Assembly (NCBI RefSeq): GCF_022701195.1
Contig: NZ_CP078089.1
Coordinates: forward strand, 868,001 to 932,000
Length of the DNA: 64,000 nucleotides
Direction of reading: 5' to 3'
From: Allobaculum mucilyticum
Lineage (GTDB): Bacteria > Bacillota_I > Bacilli_A > Erysipelotrichales > Erysipelotrichaceae
Shown here: positions 9,390 through 19,208 of the stretch, in pieces
Numbering within the stretch: position 1 is the first letter of the stretch
Layout of the letters: every line of letters starts with the position of its first letter
Program-made: the position numbers and the translations under genes
Notes under the pieces: model-generated
Told to the model about the DNA's origin: nothing
The model's database searches: none
What the model saw: the letters and a program-made list of their open reading frames with translations, nothing else

Positions 9390-10043
9390 TTATTTTGCGC
9401 TGCTGCCAGAGTCAGCAGATTCTCCCTGCTCTTTTTGCAGAGCTGGAATGCGTTCATGAATATACGCAATCAGAAACCGGGCGCTGCCTTCCGTTCCAAG
9501 CTTGTCAGAACGGATGGTCAGATCGTAGTTCCTTGCATCTCCCCACTTATGTTCGCAGTAGCTGTTGTGATAAATCTTGCGCTTGCGGTTATGACGCTTC
9601 ATTTTCGCAAATGCCTGTTCTTCATCAATTCCGTTTTCTTTCATAATCCGCGGAATCTTGAATTCTTCATTTGCAGAAACAAACAGCGTAATCAGACCGG
9701 GGTGTTCACTGAGAACCTCCTCGGCACAGTGACCGAGGATAATGAAGGATTTGCCCTCTGCTGCCATCTGGCGCAGAAAGTCGAATTCCATTGCAGCAAG
9801 CGCTGCTTCATTGGAGTTGGTGAGTCCTTTGACAGTCCGGCTGGCCAGTTTCCAGCGCGGCGATTCATCCCGGTAGTACAGATCTTCAACATCCTCCTGT
9901 GAACGAATGCCAAGGTTCTGGAGGATGTTTTTTTCATAGACGGGAAGATTGAAGTGAGCACCGAGCAGGTCCGCAATTTCACGGCCTCCGCTTCCGAACT
10001 CACGGTCAATCGCCAGGATAATCTGGTCTGAAGGTGTGTTCAT
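9390..10043 (-). CDS. Cytidylate-kinase-like family protein
   Basis: The 217-residue protein matches the cytidylate-kinase-like family (PF13189 type). The P-loop region reads IDREFGSGGREIADLLG near residues 12-28, where the Walker A is the family's GSGG variant. A second region of family likeness is KRHNRKRKIYHNSYCEHKWGDARNYDLTIRSDKLG in the LID/NMP-binding part. True CMP kinase activity has not been shown for most members. It begins 3 bp after the antiporter stop, so the two genes are surely co-transcribed; a nucleotide-sensing or kinase role linked to transport is only an inference. Confidence 0.85.
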   Translation of the reverse strand: MNTPSDQIILAIDREFGSGGREIADLLGAHFNLPVYEKNILQNLGIRSQEDVEDLYYRDESPRWKLASRTVKGLTNSNEAALAAMEFDFLRQMAAEGKSFIILGHCAEEVLSEHPGLITLFVSANEEFKIPRIMKENGIDEEQAFAKMKRHNRKRKIYHNSYCEHKWGDARNYDLTIRSDKLGTEGSARFLIAYIHERIPALQKEQGESADSGSSAK

Positions 10044-10046
10044 AGA

Positions 10047-11420
10047 TTAGCCTCCGAGCACGACATACCGAAGAATAAGAACTGCTGTTGCGATGACGAG
10101 AACCAGGATTGTCGCCGGTACTGCGCTCTTGCAATAGCGTTTCCAGCCGATCGGATAGCCGTTTTTCATAGCCACTGCCGTTCCGACAACGTTGGCGCTC
10201 GCACCGATTGGGGTGGCGCTTCCGCCGATGTCGGTACCGATAGACAGAGCCCAGGCAAGAGGACGGATTGGAAGTCCCTGCGTGCTGGCCAGAGTTGTGA
10301 TAACCGGAATCATGGTTGCCGAGAACGGAATGTTATCGACAAACGCACTGGCGATTGCGGAAATCCACAGGATGATGGCAATGACTAAAGTCATATTACC
10401 ACCCGAAATATCACCGATGAAGTAAGCAATCTGTTCAAGTACGCCGGTCTGCTCCAGACCGCCGACGACTACAAACAGGCCGATAAAGAACAGAAGTGTC
10501 TTGTAATCCACGCGTTTGAGGATCGTTCCGGCTTTCTTGTAGTTGCAGATCAGGGTGACCAGACCGATAAACGTGCCGATAAAGGCAACTGTCAGACCGG
10601 TATTGGAATGAGTAACCAGCAGAACGATGGCGATCAGGAAAATCATGACGGAGAGAATGAATGCCGTCTGATTCTTGATTGCTTCTTTTGGGACTGGGAG
10701 TTCTTTAACATCGATCTCCTGTTTGTCCGCTTCTTTATATTCTTTGCGGAACACGAGCCAGAAATAGATGACTGCTGCAATCAGAGAAATCATCGCAATA
10801 AGTCCGGTGTTGGTCAGAAAGTCCGCAAAAGTCAGTCCGAGCGAAGTTCCGATAATGATGTTAGGTGGATCGCCGCACATGGTTGCCGAGCCTCCGAGGT
10901 TGGAACAGAAGACTTCAGCAAGAATCATCGGGACCGGATTGAACTTGAGTACTTTGGCAAGTTCAACTGTGACTGCAGCCAGAAACAGAATGACTGTAAT
11001 CGAATCAATAAACATGGAGAGCAGAGCAGCCATGATCATAAACACGACAAAGATCGATGAAGCTTTGTAGTGAACAAGCTTGGCCAGTCTCAGGCAAAGC
11101 CACTGGAAGAAGCCGGCTTCCGCCATGCCTTCAACCATAACCATCATTCCGGCAATGAAGATGATCGTCGACCAGTTGATTCCGCTCGACGCTTCAGCGC
11201 TTTCGCCGCTGACATGCCAGAATTCCGGTGTAAAGGCTGCACCTAAGTTCAGTGTCTCTCTGATGGCATCCCACGAGTGCAGACACAGAGCAAATACGAG
11301 GATGAGGGTCGCTGCGCCGCAGGCAAGAGTGATGTAATGATGCGGCCATTTATCAAGGATAATCAGCAGGAACATCAGAACGAAAATCCCAGCAGCTACC
11401 CAGGGTGCGAATGCTGCCAT
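10047..11420 (-). CDS. ArsB/NhaD-type ion transporter (SLC13-like)
   Basis: A 457-residue polytopic membrane protein with about 11-12 hydrophobic segments. The conserved CGDPPNIIIGTSLGLTFADFLTNTG motif and the late GGSATPIGASANVVG repeat place it in the ArsB/NhaD part of the ion transporter superfamily. Members export arsenite or exchange Na+/H+; no ars genes are nearby, so a cation or organic-anion role is as likely. The ATG at 11420 follows a GGCGGTAAGG site. It leads a two-gene unit with the cytidylate-kinase-like gene. Confidence 0.88.
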   Translation of the reverse strand: MAAFAPWVAAGIFVLMFLLIILDKWPHHYITLACGAATLILVFALCLHSWDAIRETLNLGAAFTPEFWHVSGESAEASSGINWSTIIFIAGMMVMVEGMAEAGFFQWLCLRLAKLVHYKASSIFVVFMIMAALLSMFIDSITVILFLAAVTVELAKVLKFNPVPMILAEVFCSNLGGSATMCGDPPNIIIGTSLGLTFADFLTNTGLIAMISLIAAVIYFWLVFRKEYKEADKQEIDVKELPVPKEAIKNQTAFILSVMIFLIAIVLLVTHSNTGLTVAFIGTFIGLVTLICNYKKAGTILKRVDYKTLLFFIGLFVVVGGLEQTGVLEQIAYFIGDISGGNMTLVIAIILWISAIASAFVDNIPFSATMIPVITTLASTQGLPIRPLAWALSIGTDIGGSATPIGASANVVGTAVAMKNGYPIGWKRYCKSAVPATILVLVIATAVLILRYVVLGG

Positions 11421-12007
11421 ACCTTACCGCCTTTCTTTATCTTTCTTTTCTTTCAGGTCTGTAAAGATGCGATCTGTCCCAAAGGACCGATCCGATGCAG
11501 AAAGGACTGACTGACGGTTCGTAAAGCGCGCAGAAAATCTCTCTGAAGACGGAATCTCTTCAGAGGGTAAGAACGGTCTGACTTTTCCCTTTCTGAATCT
11601 GTACAGAAAACTTATAGAATCTTAATTCCCGAATTAAGGTTCATGCTCAAAGTTTATTCCCGAAGTTTATGGATTTCCGTTTTTTGCCCGTAATCTGACC
11701 GCACTGCCCGACTGAAATCCCTTTCGGTTTTCATCAGTTTGGATGAATTTAAATAAACTGCACTGTCGCTATGTTTTTAATCTGAAAAACAGACGGTAAC
11801 GAACGTAAAAATCCGGAAAATCATCGTCTTCAGAAAGCTCTCTTGCTGCTGTCTGCCAGTATTTTCCAGATGTTTGCCAGCCTGTCCAATAAATGAATCC
11901 GTTCGTATCAGAGACTGCCCGATTTTCACATTTTTTTACAGAAAAGAAAATTATTTGTACAAATTAATTTTCGGCGGTTCGACTACAATAAAAGCAAGGA
12001 GGTCTTT
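11421..12007. other. 587-bp divergent intergenic region
   Basis: It separates the minus-strand antiporter from the plus-strand gatZ-like gene. Two small dyads are seen: CTCTGAAGA/TCTTCAGAG (11541-11565) and GATCTGTCC/GGACCGATC (11473-11493). A -10-like TACAAT at 11983-11988 and a perfect AAGGAGG ribosome-binding site at 11996 precede the gatZ-like start. No riboswitch class was recognised. Confidence 0.5.
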
Positions 12008-13324
12008 ATGGCTGAAAATACATTAAAAAACATTGTTAAAAAGCAGAAAGAAGGCAACGCTGTCGGCATCTACTCTGCATGCTCGTCCAACCCCTTCGTC
12101 ATCGAAGCGGTTCTCGAAAAAGCACGCGACGACAACGCTGTATGCCTGATCGAATCCACGGCCAACCAGGTTGACCAGAACGGCGGATACTCGGGCATGA
12201 CACCAAAGGACTTCAAAGAATTCGTCCTGAAAAAAGCTGAAGAAATCGGCACCGATCCATCGATGATCTATCTGGGCGGAGATCATCTCGGACCGCTTAC
12301 CGTGCAGAACCTTCCTGAAGAAGAGGCAATGGCTTATGCAAGACAGCTGGTTCATGACTATGTCAAAGCCGGCTTCACCAAAATTCATATCGACACATCC
12401 ATGAAAGTTGCCGATGATGATCCAAATGTCCGTCTGAGCGACGAAACTATCGCAAGACGCGGCTCTGAACTCGCAGAAGTCTGCGAAAAAGCTTACCAGG
12501 AACTCAAAGCTGAGAACCCGGATGCTGTACGTCCCGTTTATATCGTCGGATCCGAAGTACCAATCCCTGGCGGCGCAACCGGCGACAACTCCGGCATGCA
12601 GGTTACGAAAGTTGAAGACTTCAAGAACACTGTTGCTACCTTCGAAAAAGCATTCAAGGACAGAGGCCTTGATGAAACCTGGAACGACGTTATCGGCGTT
12701 GTTGTTCAGCCAGGCGTAGAAGAAAAAGATGCAGGATGCACCGAATACGACCGCGTCAAAGCCAAAGAGCTGATGGCCAGCATCAAAGACTTCGACAATC
12801 TCGTATTCGAAGGCCATTCCACGGACTATCAGACCAAATACAAGCTGCGCGAACTCGTTGAAGACGGTGTCGGCATCCTGAAAGTCGGACCGGCTCTGAC
12901 TTACGCAGCCCGCGAAGCTCTCTTTGCTCTGGCTTACATCGAAGAAATGATGTTCCATGGCCGAGAAGAAGAAACCAGCCACTTCATCGACGTTCTCGAG
13001 GACGCAATGCTGAAGAACCCGAAAAACTGGGCGAAACATTATCATGGCAACGACGATGAACTCTGGTTCAAACGCAAATTCTCCTTCTCTGACCGTTCCC
13101 GCTACTACATGCCGGATGAAAACGTTCAGAAAGCTATGGAGAAAATGTTCGACAACCTGAACAAAGAAGGCATCAACCTTGCTGCCCTTTCTCAGTTCAT
13201 GCCGATCCAGTACACCAAAGTACGCGAAGGCAAGCTCGAAGCAAAACCTGAAGAACTCGTTAAAGACCGCGTTAAAAACACGATCGACGAGTATCTCTAC
13301 GCTTCGCATCAGGAAGAGCTCTAA
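12008..13324 (+). CDS. gatZ: GatZ/KbaZ-like tagatose-1,6-bisphosphate aldolase subunit
   Basis: The 438-residue protein matches class II tagatose-bisphosphate aldolase non-catalytic subunits in length and motifs: GNAVGIYSACSSNPFVIEA near residue 20, IESTANQVDQNGGYSGMTP near 47, YLGGDHLGP near 92 and HIDTSM near 130. In enterobacteria GatZ/KbaZ stabilises the catalytic GatY/KbaY; some relatives act alone as sugar-phosphate enzymes. No GatY partner, PTS or agaS gene lies beside it, so the pathway here is open. It stands alone between an AAGGAGG-led start and a strong terminator, and its codons look those of a well-expressed gene. Confidence 0.85.
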   Translation: MAENTLKNIVKKQKEGNAVGIYSACSSNPFVIEAVLEKARDDNAVCLIESTANQVDQNGGYSGMTPKDFKEFVLKKAEEIGTDPSMIYLGGDHLGPLTVQNLPEEEAMAYARQLVHDYVKAGFTKIHIDTSMKVADDDPNVRLSDETIARRGSELAEVCEKAYQELKAENPDAVRPVYIVGSEVPIPGGATGDNSGMQVTKVEDFKNTVATFEKAFKDRGLDETWNDVIGVVVQPGVEEKDAGCTEYDRVKAKELMASIKDFDNLVFEGHSTDYQTKYKLRELVEDGVGILKVGPALTYAAREALFALAYIEEMMFHGREEETSHFIDVLEDAMLKNPKNWAKHYHGNDDELWFKRKFSFSDRSRYYMPDENVQKAMEKMFDNLNKEGINLAALSQFMPIQYTKVREGKLEAKPEELVKDRVKNTIDEYLYASHQEEL

Positions 13325-13407
13325 ACCAGCCTTTCCAGCCTGTTCAGCTCTGCTTATCCAGACTGAAACGCAGCTGATACAGATGCATAAATGATCAGTA
13401 CGCAACT

Positions 13408-13438
13408 GCCCCCGGACACAGCCAGTCCGGGGGCTTTT
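13408..13438 (+). terminator. Terminator of the gatZ-like gene
   Basis: GCCCCCGGAC-ACAGCCA-GTCCGGGGGC followed by TTTT: a perfect 10-bp GC-rich stem. Confidence 0.95.
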
Positions 13439-13541
13439 ACTGCAAAATTTTTGGCCGTCAATTGTGAATTTTTATACATCCAGCAAGCGCGAAGAGGAAA
13501 AAAGTCATCGAAATTCAGTTTTCGTATAGTACCATTAATCT

Positions 13542-14900
13542 ATGACTACTACATCACACAAACGGATATCCAACGGCTGGCTGATTTTCGGCCTCCTGCT
13601 TGGACTGGCAGGCCTTGGCATCGGTGCCTTCGGCGACCTGCCCCTCAATCAGATGGTCTATGATCCGTTCAAAGTCTGGGCAAGACTCATTGCCGCCTTT
13701 GCTCCGGCTCCCGCATTCTGGGGTCTGGGCGCTGCCGGTTTCCTCTGCCTGGATGTTCTGAAGGACAGCAAGGCTATGTTTATCGGATGGATCCTCGCGT
13801 TCTGTCTGAATGTCGTCGGTCCCGTCTATATGGCGGATTCCATTGCCGAAGAGTTCGCTTCTGCCTGGTATATCTGCTGGGCCATCGGACTTCTCGTATC
13901 GATCCTGCCGGCACTTCTGTACTGGTTCCTGATGCGAAAAGCCGAACGCAAAGATAAAGTAAAATGTCTTTTCATTCTGCTGATCGTCTGCGGCGGATCT
14001 GTCGCCGGCGTTCAGGTGCTCAAGCGAGTCTGGACACGTCCGCGATACTACATTCTTGAGCAGTACGATGTTCCTTTCCGAAACTGGTATGACTTTGGCA
14101 GAGGCTTCCTGAATGACTACCGGGCCCTGTATGAGCAGAACCATGACTTCTTCCGCTCCTTCCCGTCCGGTCATACACAGTCTGCAGCCTGCCTGTTTGT
14201 CTGGGCTCTGATTCCCTGCTTTACAAAAAAAGGCAGCGTCAGCCTGGCGATGATTCTGGCATTCCTCGGCGTAGGCGCTACCATGTTCGGCCGCCTCGTC
14301 GCAGGTGCACATTTCCTTTCTGACGTATCCGCCGGATTCCTGGTTACCTTTATTCTCTTCTGTCTGTGCTGCTGGTGCTTTGGCCTGACAAGGCATGACG
14401 AAAGCATGTATGAGTACGACGATGATGACGAAATCGAAGAGCGCACTTCTTCTTCTGCATCCCGCAGATCCCGCCGCGCATCCCGCTATGATGATGAGGA
14501 TGACGACGATGAAGATGACGATTACCTGTTCGATGACGAAAAAACTGTAAGACATTCTTCACGCGCTTCACATCGCGCAGCACCGGATCGCCGCAAGGCA
14601 ACGAACGAAAAACCGGCTGCCAAAGCGCCGGATAAAGCAGACGATGATCTGTTTGAAGAAGAATTCTCCGTCGTTGAAGTCCGCCCTGAATCCGACTTTG
14701 ATTTCGATGATGATTACGAACTTGACGATGAGCTTACCGTAATCGAACCGGCTAAACCTTCTCAGCCTGTAAAAACAGTTCAGTCCCGCAAGCATGAAAA
14801 GCCTGCAGAACACGCTTCGGATGAAACATCCGATTCTCAGCCGCGCCGCCGTTCAAGACCCACAGCTGCTGACCTGTTTGACGATTCTTTTTTTGACTAG
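13542..14900 (+). CDS. PAP2-family phosphatase with long acidic C-terminal tail
   Basis: Residues 1-280 form a six-helix membrane phosphatase of the PAP2 type. The active-site motifs are KRVWTRPR, the SFPSGHT block (His near 211) and GRLVAGAHFLSDV (second His near 257), which face the outside in undecaprenyl-diphosphate or phosphatidate phosphatases. From residue 285 the protein is a 165-residue low-complexity tail: first Asp/Glu runs and SRRSRRASR-like repeats, then alternating basic and acidic stretches. Such a tail is not part of the PAP2 family and probably lies in the cytoplasm. No strong ribosome-binding site precedes the ATG. Lipid substrate is unknown. Confidence 0.88.
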   Translation: MTTTSHKRISNGWLIFGLLLGLAGLGIGAFGDLPLNQMVYDPFKVWARLIAAFAPAPAFWGLGAAGFLCLDVLKDSKAMFIGWILAFCLNVVGPVYMADSIAEEFASAWYICWAIGLLVSILPALLYWFLMRKAERKDKVKCLFILLIVCGGSVAGVQVLKRVWTRPRYYILEQYDVPFRNWYDFGRGFLNDYRALYEQNHDFFRSFPSGHTQSAACLFVWALIPCFTKKGSVSLAMILAFLGVGATMFGRLVAGAHFLSDVSAGFLVTFILFCLCCWCFGLTRHDESMYEYDDDDEIEERTSSSASRRSRRASRYDDEDDDDEDDDYLFDDEKTVRHSSRASHRAAPDRRKATNEKPAAKAPDKADDDLFEEEFSVVEVRPESDFDFDDDYELDDELTVIEPAKPSQPVKTVQSRKHEKPAEHASDETSDSQPRRRSRPTAADLFDDSFFD

Positions 14901-14908
14901 AACCTCTG

Positions 14909-14937
14909 ATCCCTCTGCCAAGGCAGAGGGATTTTTT
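14909..14937 (+). terminator. Terminator of the PAP2 gene
   Basis: ATCCCTCTGCC-AA-GGCAGAGGGAT followed by six T. Confidence 0.93.
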
Positions 14938-15058
14938 GTCCCAGCCAGACCTGCAGACAATACCAGCAGACTAAGACCGTCAGATGAAGATCGACAAACA
15001 AAACAGAAAGATTGTCCCCATTTTCCGGAAGCATTTCTTTTTCACATGCGACGTTCGA

Positions 15059-15064
15059 TATAAT
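15059..15064 (+). promoter_or_regulatory. Candidate -10 box of small membrane protein/plsY unit
   Basis: A consensus TATAAT at 15059-15064 with a poor -35 (TTTTTC, 16 bp upstream). It is placed to transcribe 15124 onward. Confidence 0.45.
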
Positions 15065-15123
15065 GAACAAAGATTGCAGAGACAGTCTTCTTGATTCTGA
15101 TCTCTGCGCGAGGAGGGTATTCT

Positions 15124-15291
15124 GTGCAGCTTCTGTCTTCAATCCTGGTCATTATTGGATCCGTTCTGTTTCTGATCCTTGTCATTGGCGTGTTCTATCT
15201 CATTGTCTCTTCGACCAATAAGAACAAACAGAATATGGACAGTCCAAAACCGCCTCTTCCCAATCAGAGCGACGATATTTTCACGAAATGA
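15124..15291 (+). CDS. Small single-pass membrane protein (55 aa)
   Basis: A GTG codon preceded by AGGAGGG with good spacing opens a 55-residue frame. Residues 4-27 are one hydrophobic helix (LLSSILVIIGSVLFLILVIG), followed by a polar tail with NKNKQN and PKPPLPNQSDD. The family is not recognised. It lies 160 bp before plsY on the same strand and may share its transcript. The strong ribosome-binding site is the main reason to believe it is expressed. Confidence 0.6.
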   Translation: MQLLSSILVIIGSVLFLILVIGVFYLIVSSTNKNKQNMDSPKPPLPNQSDDIFTK

Positions 15292-15452
15292 GAAACAGAT
15301 CATCGGGCAGACGATCGGACTTTCAACCAGATCGATCTGCTCTTTTCTTTCCATTCTTCTTCGTGATCTAGCTGATCTCATCTTTTTTGGACCATCGGTC
15401 TGATCGGCATTTTTCTCTGCACTGAACACTGAACTGAACTGGAGGTTTTACA

Positions 15453-16097
15453 TTGACACTCGATCTGTTTTTAAGCGTTCTGATCGGCTATGCATTCGGC
15501 AACATCCTGTTTGCGGAGCTGGTCGGTGCGGTGCATAAGAAAAGTCTCTTTGAGTACGGATCCGGCAATCCAGGCATGGCCAATACCATGAAGGTACTTG
15601 GCAAAACAGCCGGATTTCTCGTTCTGGGCGGCGACATTCTCAAGACCTTTCTGGCCGTTGTTCTATGCCAGTATCTGTTCAAAGACTATGCATCACTTGT
15701 TCCGCTCTATACCGGCGTGGGCGTCATGCTTGGACACTGCTTTCCCTTCTGGCACCACTTCTATGGCGGCAAAGGGGTTGCGGTTGTCAGCAGTGCCTTC
15801 GTCCTCTACTGGGCACCGGCAGGATGGTGTGCTTTAGCCGCCGGCGGACTGGCCGTTCTGCTCAAGCTCGGACTGAAAACGGCTGCCATCATCATCGATG
15901 CAGTCTACATGATCTGGATGTGCTTCCGCTTTTCCTGGATCACGTTCATTCCCGCTCTGTTCATGGCTGTCATGATGGCCTGGCTCAACGCCAGACCGAA
16001 CCGTCTGAAGGACGGCAAGCCGGCAGATTCTGCTTCAGACACATCCGATCCGGTCACAATTGCAGAAGAAATCAAAGAAATTGAAGCCGCTGAATAA
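15453..16097 (+). CDS. plsY: Glycerol-3-phosphate acyltransferase PlsY
   Basis: PlsY transfers the acyl group of acyl-phosphate to sn-1 of glycerol-3-phosphate, the first step of phospholipid synthesis in Gram-positives. The 214-residue protein has about five membrane helices and the family motifs GSGNPGMANTMK near residue 36 and LGHCFPFWHHFYGGKGVA near 95. The last 30 residues are acidic and outside the family core. The start is a TTG at 15453, preceded by GGAGG with 8-base spacing; no ATG fits the conserved N-terminus. The partner PlsX is not in the window. Confidence 0.93.
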   Translation: MTLDLFLSVLIGYAFGNILFAELVGAVHKKSLFEYGSGNPGMANTMKVLGKTAGFLVLGGDILKTFLAVVLCQYLFKDYASLVPLYTGVGVMLGHCFPFWHHFYGGKGVAVVSSAFVLYWAPAGWCALAAGGLAVLLKLGLKTAAIIIDAVYMIWMCFRFSWITFIPALFMAVMMAWLNARPNRLKDGKPADSASDTSDPVTIAEEIKEIEAAE

Positions 16098-16210
16098 GAT
16101 ATCTCTCGAAGCAAAAGACCAGAAGAATAGAAACTGCTGCTTCTGATTTGCCGGATCTCAGCAGCCCCTGTATGGCTGATCATGCAGGTAAACCATCCAC
16201 AAACGAACAA

Positions 16211-16252
16211 AGAGCCAGACCGCGATGCTTGTACAGGCAGCGCTCTGGCTCT
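16211..16252 (+). terminator. Terminator after plsY
   Basis: AGAGCCAGA-C-CGC pairs with GCG-C-TCTGGCTCT across a 16-base loop and is followed by CTTTCTGTTT. Position suits plsY; it could also stop the minus-strand gene at 16352. Confidence 0.7.
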
Positions 16253-16351
16253 CTTTCTGTTTATGTTTTCCGTATTCTGATCTTCTGTATGTCTGCAGTC
16301 TGATTCTGGAAAGTTCATTTCCAGATATCCGGTTCTTCTGCGTGCTGTTTT

Positions 16352-17137
16352 CTACCAGGCAACCGCAATATCAATCTGCGTATGGTTGTTGAGTGCGAAG
16401 GTTCCTGTATCGCAGACAATTCCCATGCCAAGTGATGTGGGAACAAGCGAGCCTCTCGGGCGGGTTGGCAGATGAGCTGCGATCATAACGTAGTCGCCAA
16501 GCATTTTTACGCCATCATCTCTGACCCAGTATTCATCCGTATTGCCCATGTCGCGCATGATGCTGACAACACCTTCCATAGGCAGGTTATAGTACGTTTC
16601 TTTGCCGGAAGGTCCCATGTTGACGCCGGCAGACGGAGTCAGTACCGACCCGGTCCATTCGTATGTATTTACGGCATCCAGTACGACTTCCTCTTCTTCG
16701 AGGTGATTCATATCAGTCACGCCGCCTTCAACAGGTGTTGACTCTCCAATGAGCGCAGCAGCTTTGCGGCGCTTTTCCTGTTCTTCGATTTCTTTATCCT
16801 GAAGTTTTCTGAGTTCTTCTTTTTCTTCATCTGTAATGGCCAGACAGTTCAGATTTGCGGTAACCATCTTTCCATCAACCTCAACCTGTGCTTTCTGATC
16901 AACACTGAATGCAACAAGAAAGCCTTCGTCATAAGGCTCGGCTGTTTTTGAATTGACGCTGGCAAACGCAGCCTGATCGTGATCGGTGCAGTTCTTAAAC
17001 TGGACTGGAATTCTCATCTGCTGCATCGGGCGGACCGCTTCATCTTTGTGCGACGGCGCAGCGGCAGCAGGCACAGCGGATCCAAGCATCAGGGCAAGGG
17101 AGAGCAGCAAGCCGGAGCATCCTACAGTTCTTTTCAT
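16352..17137 (-). CDS. Secreted 3D-domain-like protein
   Basis: A signal peptide (MKRTVGCSG, hydrophobic core, cleavage near AVPAAAA) starts this 261-residue protein. Residues 105-130 form a charged helix (EEKEELRKLQDKEIEEQEKRRK) that may be coiled. The last 90 residues (GPSGKETYYNLPM, EYWVRDDGVKMLGDYVMIAAHL, SLGMGIVCDTG) resemble the 3D/RlpA-like fold with a DTG motif found in peptidoglycan-acting proteins and phage or clostridial exports. The role is probably cell-wall related, but the activity is inferred from fold likeness only. It stands alone. Confidence 0.75.
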   Translation of the reverse strand: MKRTVGCSGLLLSLALMLGSAVPAAAAPSHKDEAVRPMQQMRIPVQFKNCTDHDQAAFASVNSKTAEPYDEGFLVAFSVDQKAQVEVDGKMVTANLNCLAITDEEKEELRKLQDKEIEEQEKRRKAAALIGESTPVEGGVTDMNHLEEEEVVLDAVNTYEWTGSVLTPSAGVNMGPSGKETYYNLPMEGVVSIMRDMGNTDEYWVRDDGVKMLGDYVMIAAHLPTRPRGSLVPTSLGMGIVCDTGTFALNNHTQIDIAVAW

Positions 17138-17578
17138 GATGTTTTCTCCTTCGTGATTGTTTTATACAAACTCAGGCGCAAGCGCCTGACTGATTCAGCC
17201 GGATTCCCTGTTTTTACGGCAGGATTATGACTGACTGTACAGGATCCGGCGGTTTTCAGTCTAACGAAGAAGAGAGCCGCTCTCAACACATGCCCAAAGT
17301 GGAAGCGCTTTTCCCATCAGAATCCAGTCAGATCCGACCTGATTCCCAAACTATTGTCCAGTTCTGTACCAGAAATATGCACATTTTCGTCTTGTAAGCT
17401 TCGACTGCCCTGCCAGCAAACAGACAGTCAGATAGCAGGCGCCTTCTGTCTGAAACCAGTTCAGAGAAGAAAAATCAGAAAAGCAAACGCGAACTCATTC
17501 CCTTTGCCTCATCGTAATTTGAACCGGACACTCCTCTTCTTTTTCAGACAGGGAAAGCCGCTCTGGTTCTCAGGAATG
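17138..17578. other. Intergenic stretch without a recognisable gene
   Basis: About 440 bp between the secreted protein and the enolase terminator. Short frames exist on both strands but none has a ribosome-binding site plus recognisable product. I see no RNA class. Confidence 0.4.
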
Positions 17579-17625
17579 AAAAAAGGGACCTTCACAGGCC
17601 CGGATTTCCGGTTCTGGATAGTCCC
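17579..17625 (-). terminator. Terminator of eno
   Basis: On the minus strand GGGACTATCCAGAACCGGA...GGCCTGTGAAGGTCCC folds with an inner CCGGAAATCCGG stem and ends in six T, 29 bp after the eno stop. Confidence 0.85.
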
Positions 17626-17653
17626 TTCTCAAGCATATTGAGGAAATGAGAGA

Positions 17654-19027
<1,374 letters not shown>

Positions 19028-19040
19028 TCAATACATGGAA

Positions 19041-19049
19041 ATTATAGCA
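19041..19049 (-). promoter_or_regulatory. Extended -10 promoter of eno
   Basis: The minus strand reads TGCTATAAT (TGn plus a perfect -10), 38 bp before the eno ATG. The -35 (TCGTTC at 17 bp) is weak, as is common with extended -10 promoters. Confidence 0.65.
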
Positions 19050-19208
19050 CAGGAAGAGTATCCGAACGAGAGGGACCTGCGGCACGAACGGCCTGCCTGA
19101 CAATTTTTTCACCAGCTGTATTCATTCTGTCCGGCTCTGATTCTTTGCCTCTTTAAAGCGGGCAATCTCATCCGGACAGATTTCTTTTTATTTATCGCGG
19201 AAAAGCGT

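Noticed and set aside
12023-13405. 460-codon minus-strand frame opposite the gatZ-like gene
   Set aside because: Arises from codon bias of the real gene; no ribosome-binding site and no family motif.
14409-14560. Asp/Glu codon run in the PAP2 tail as a nucleotide repeat array
   Set aside because: It is ordinary low-complexity coding sequence with varied codons, not a nucleotide-level repeat.
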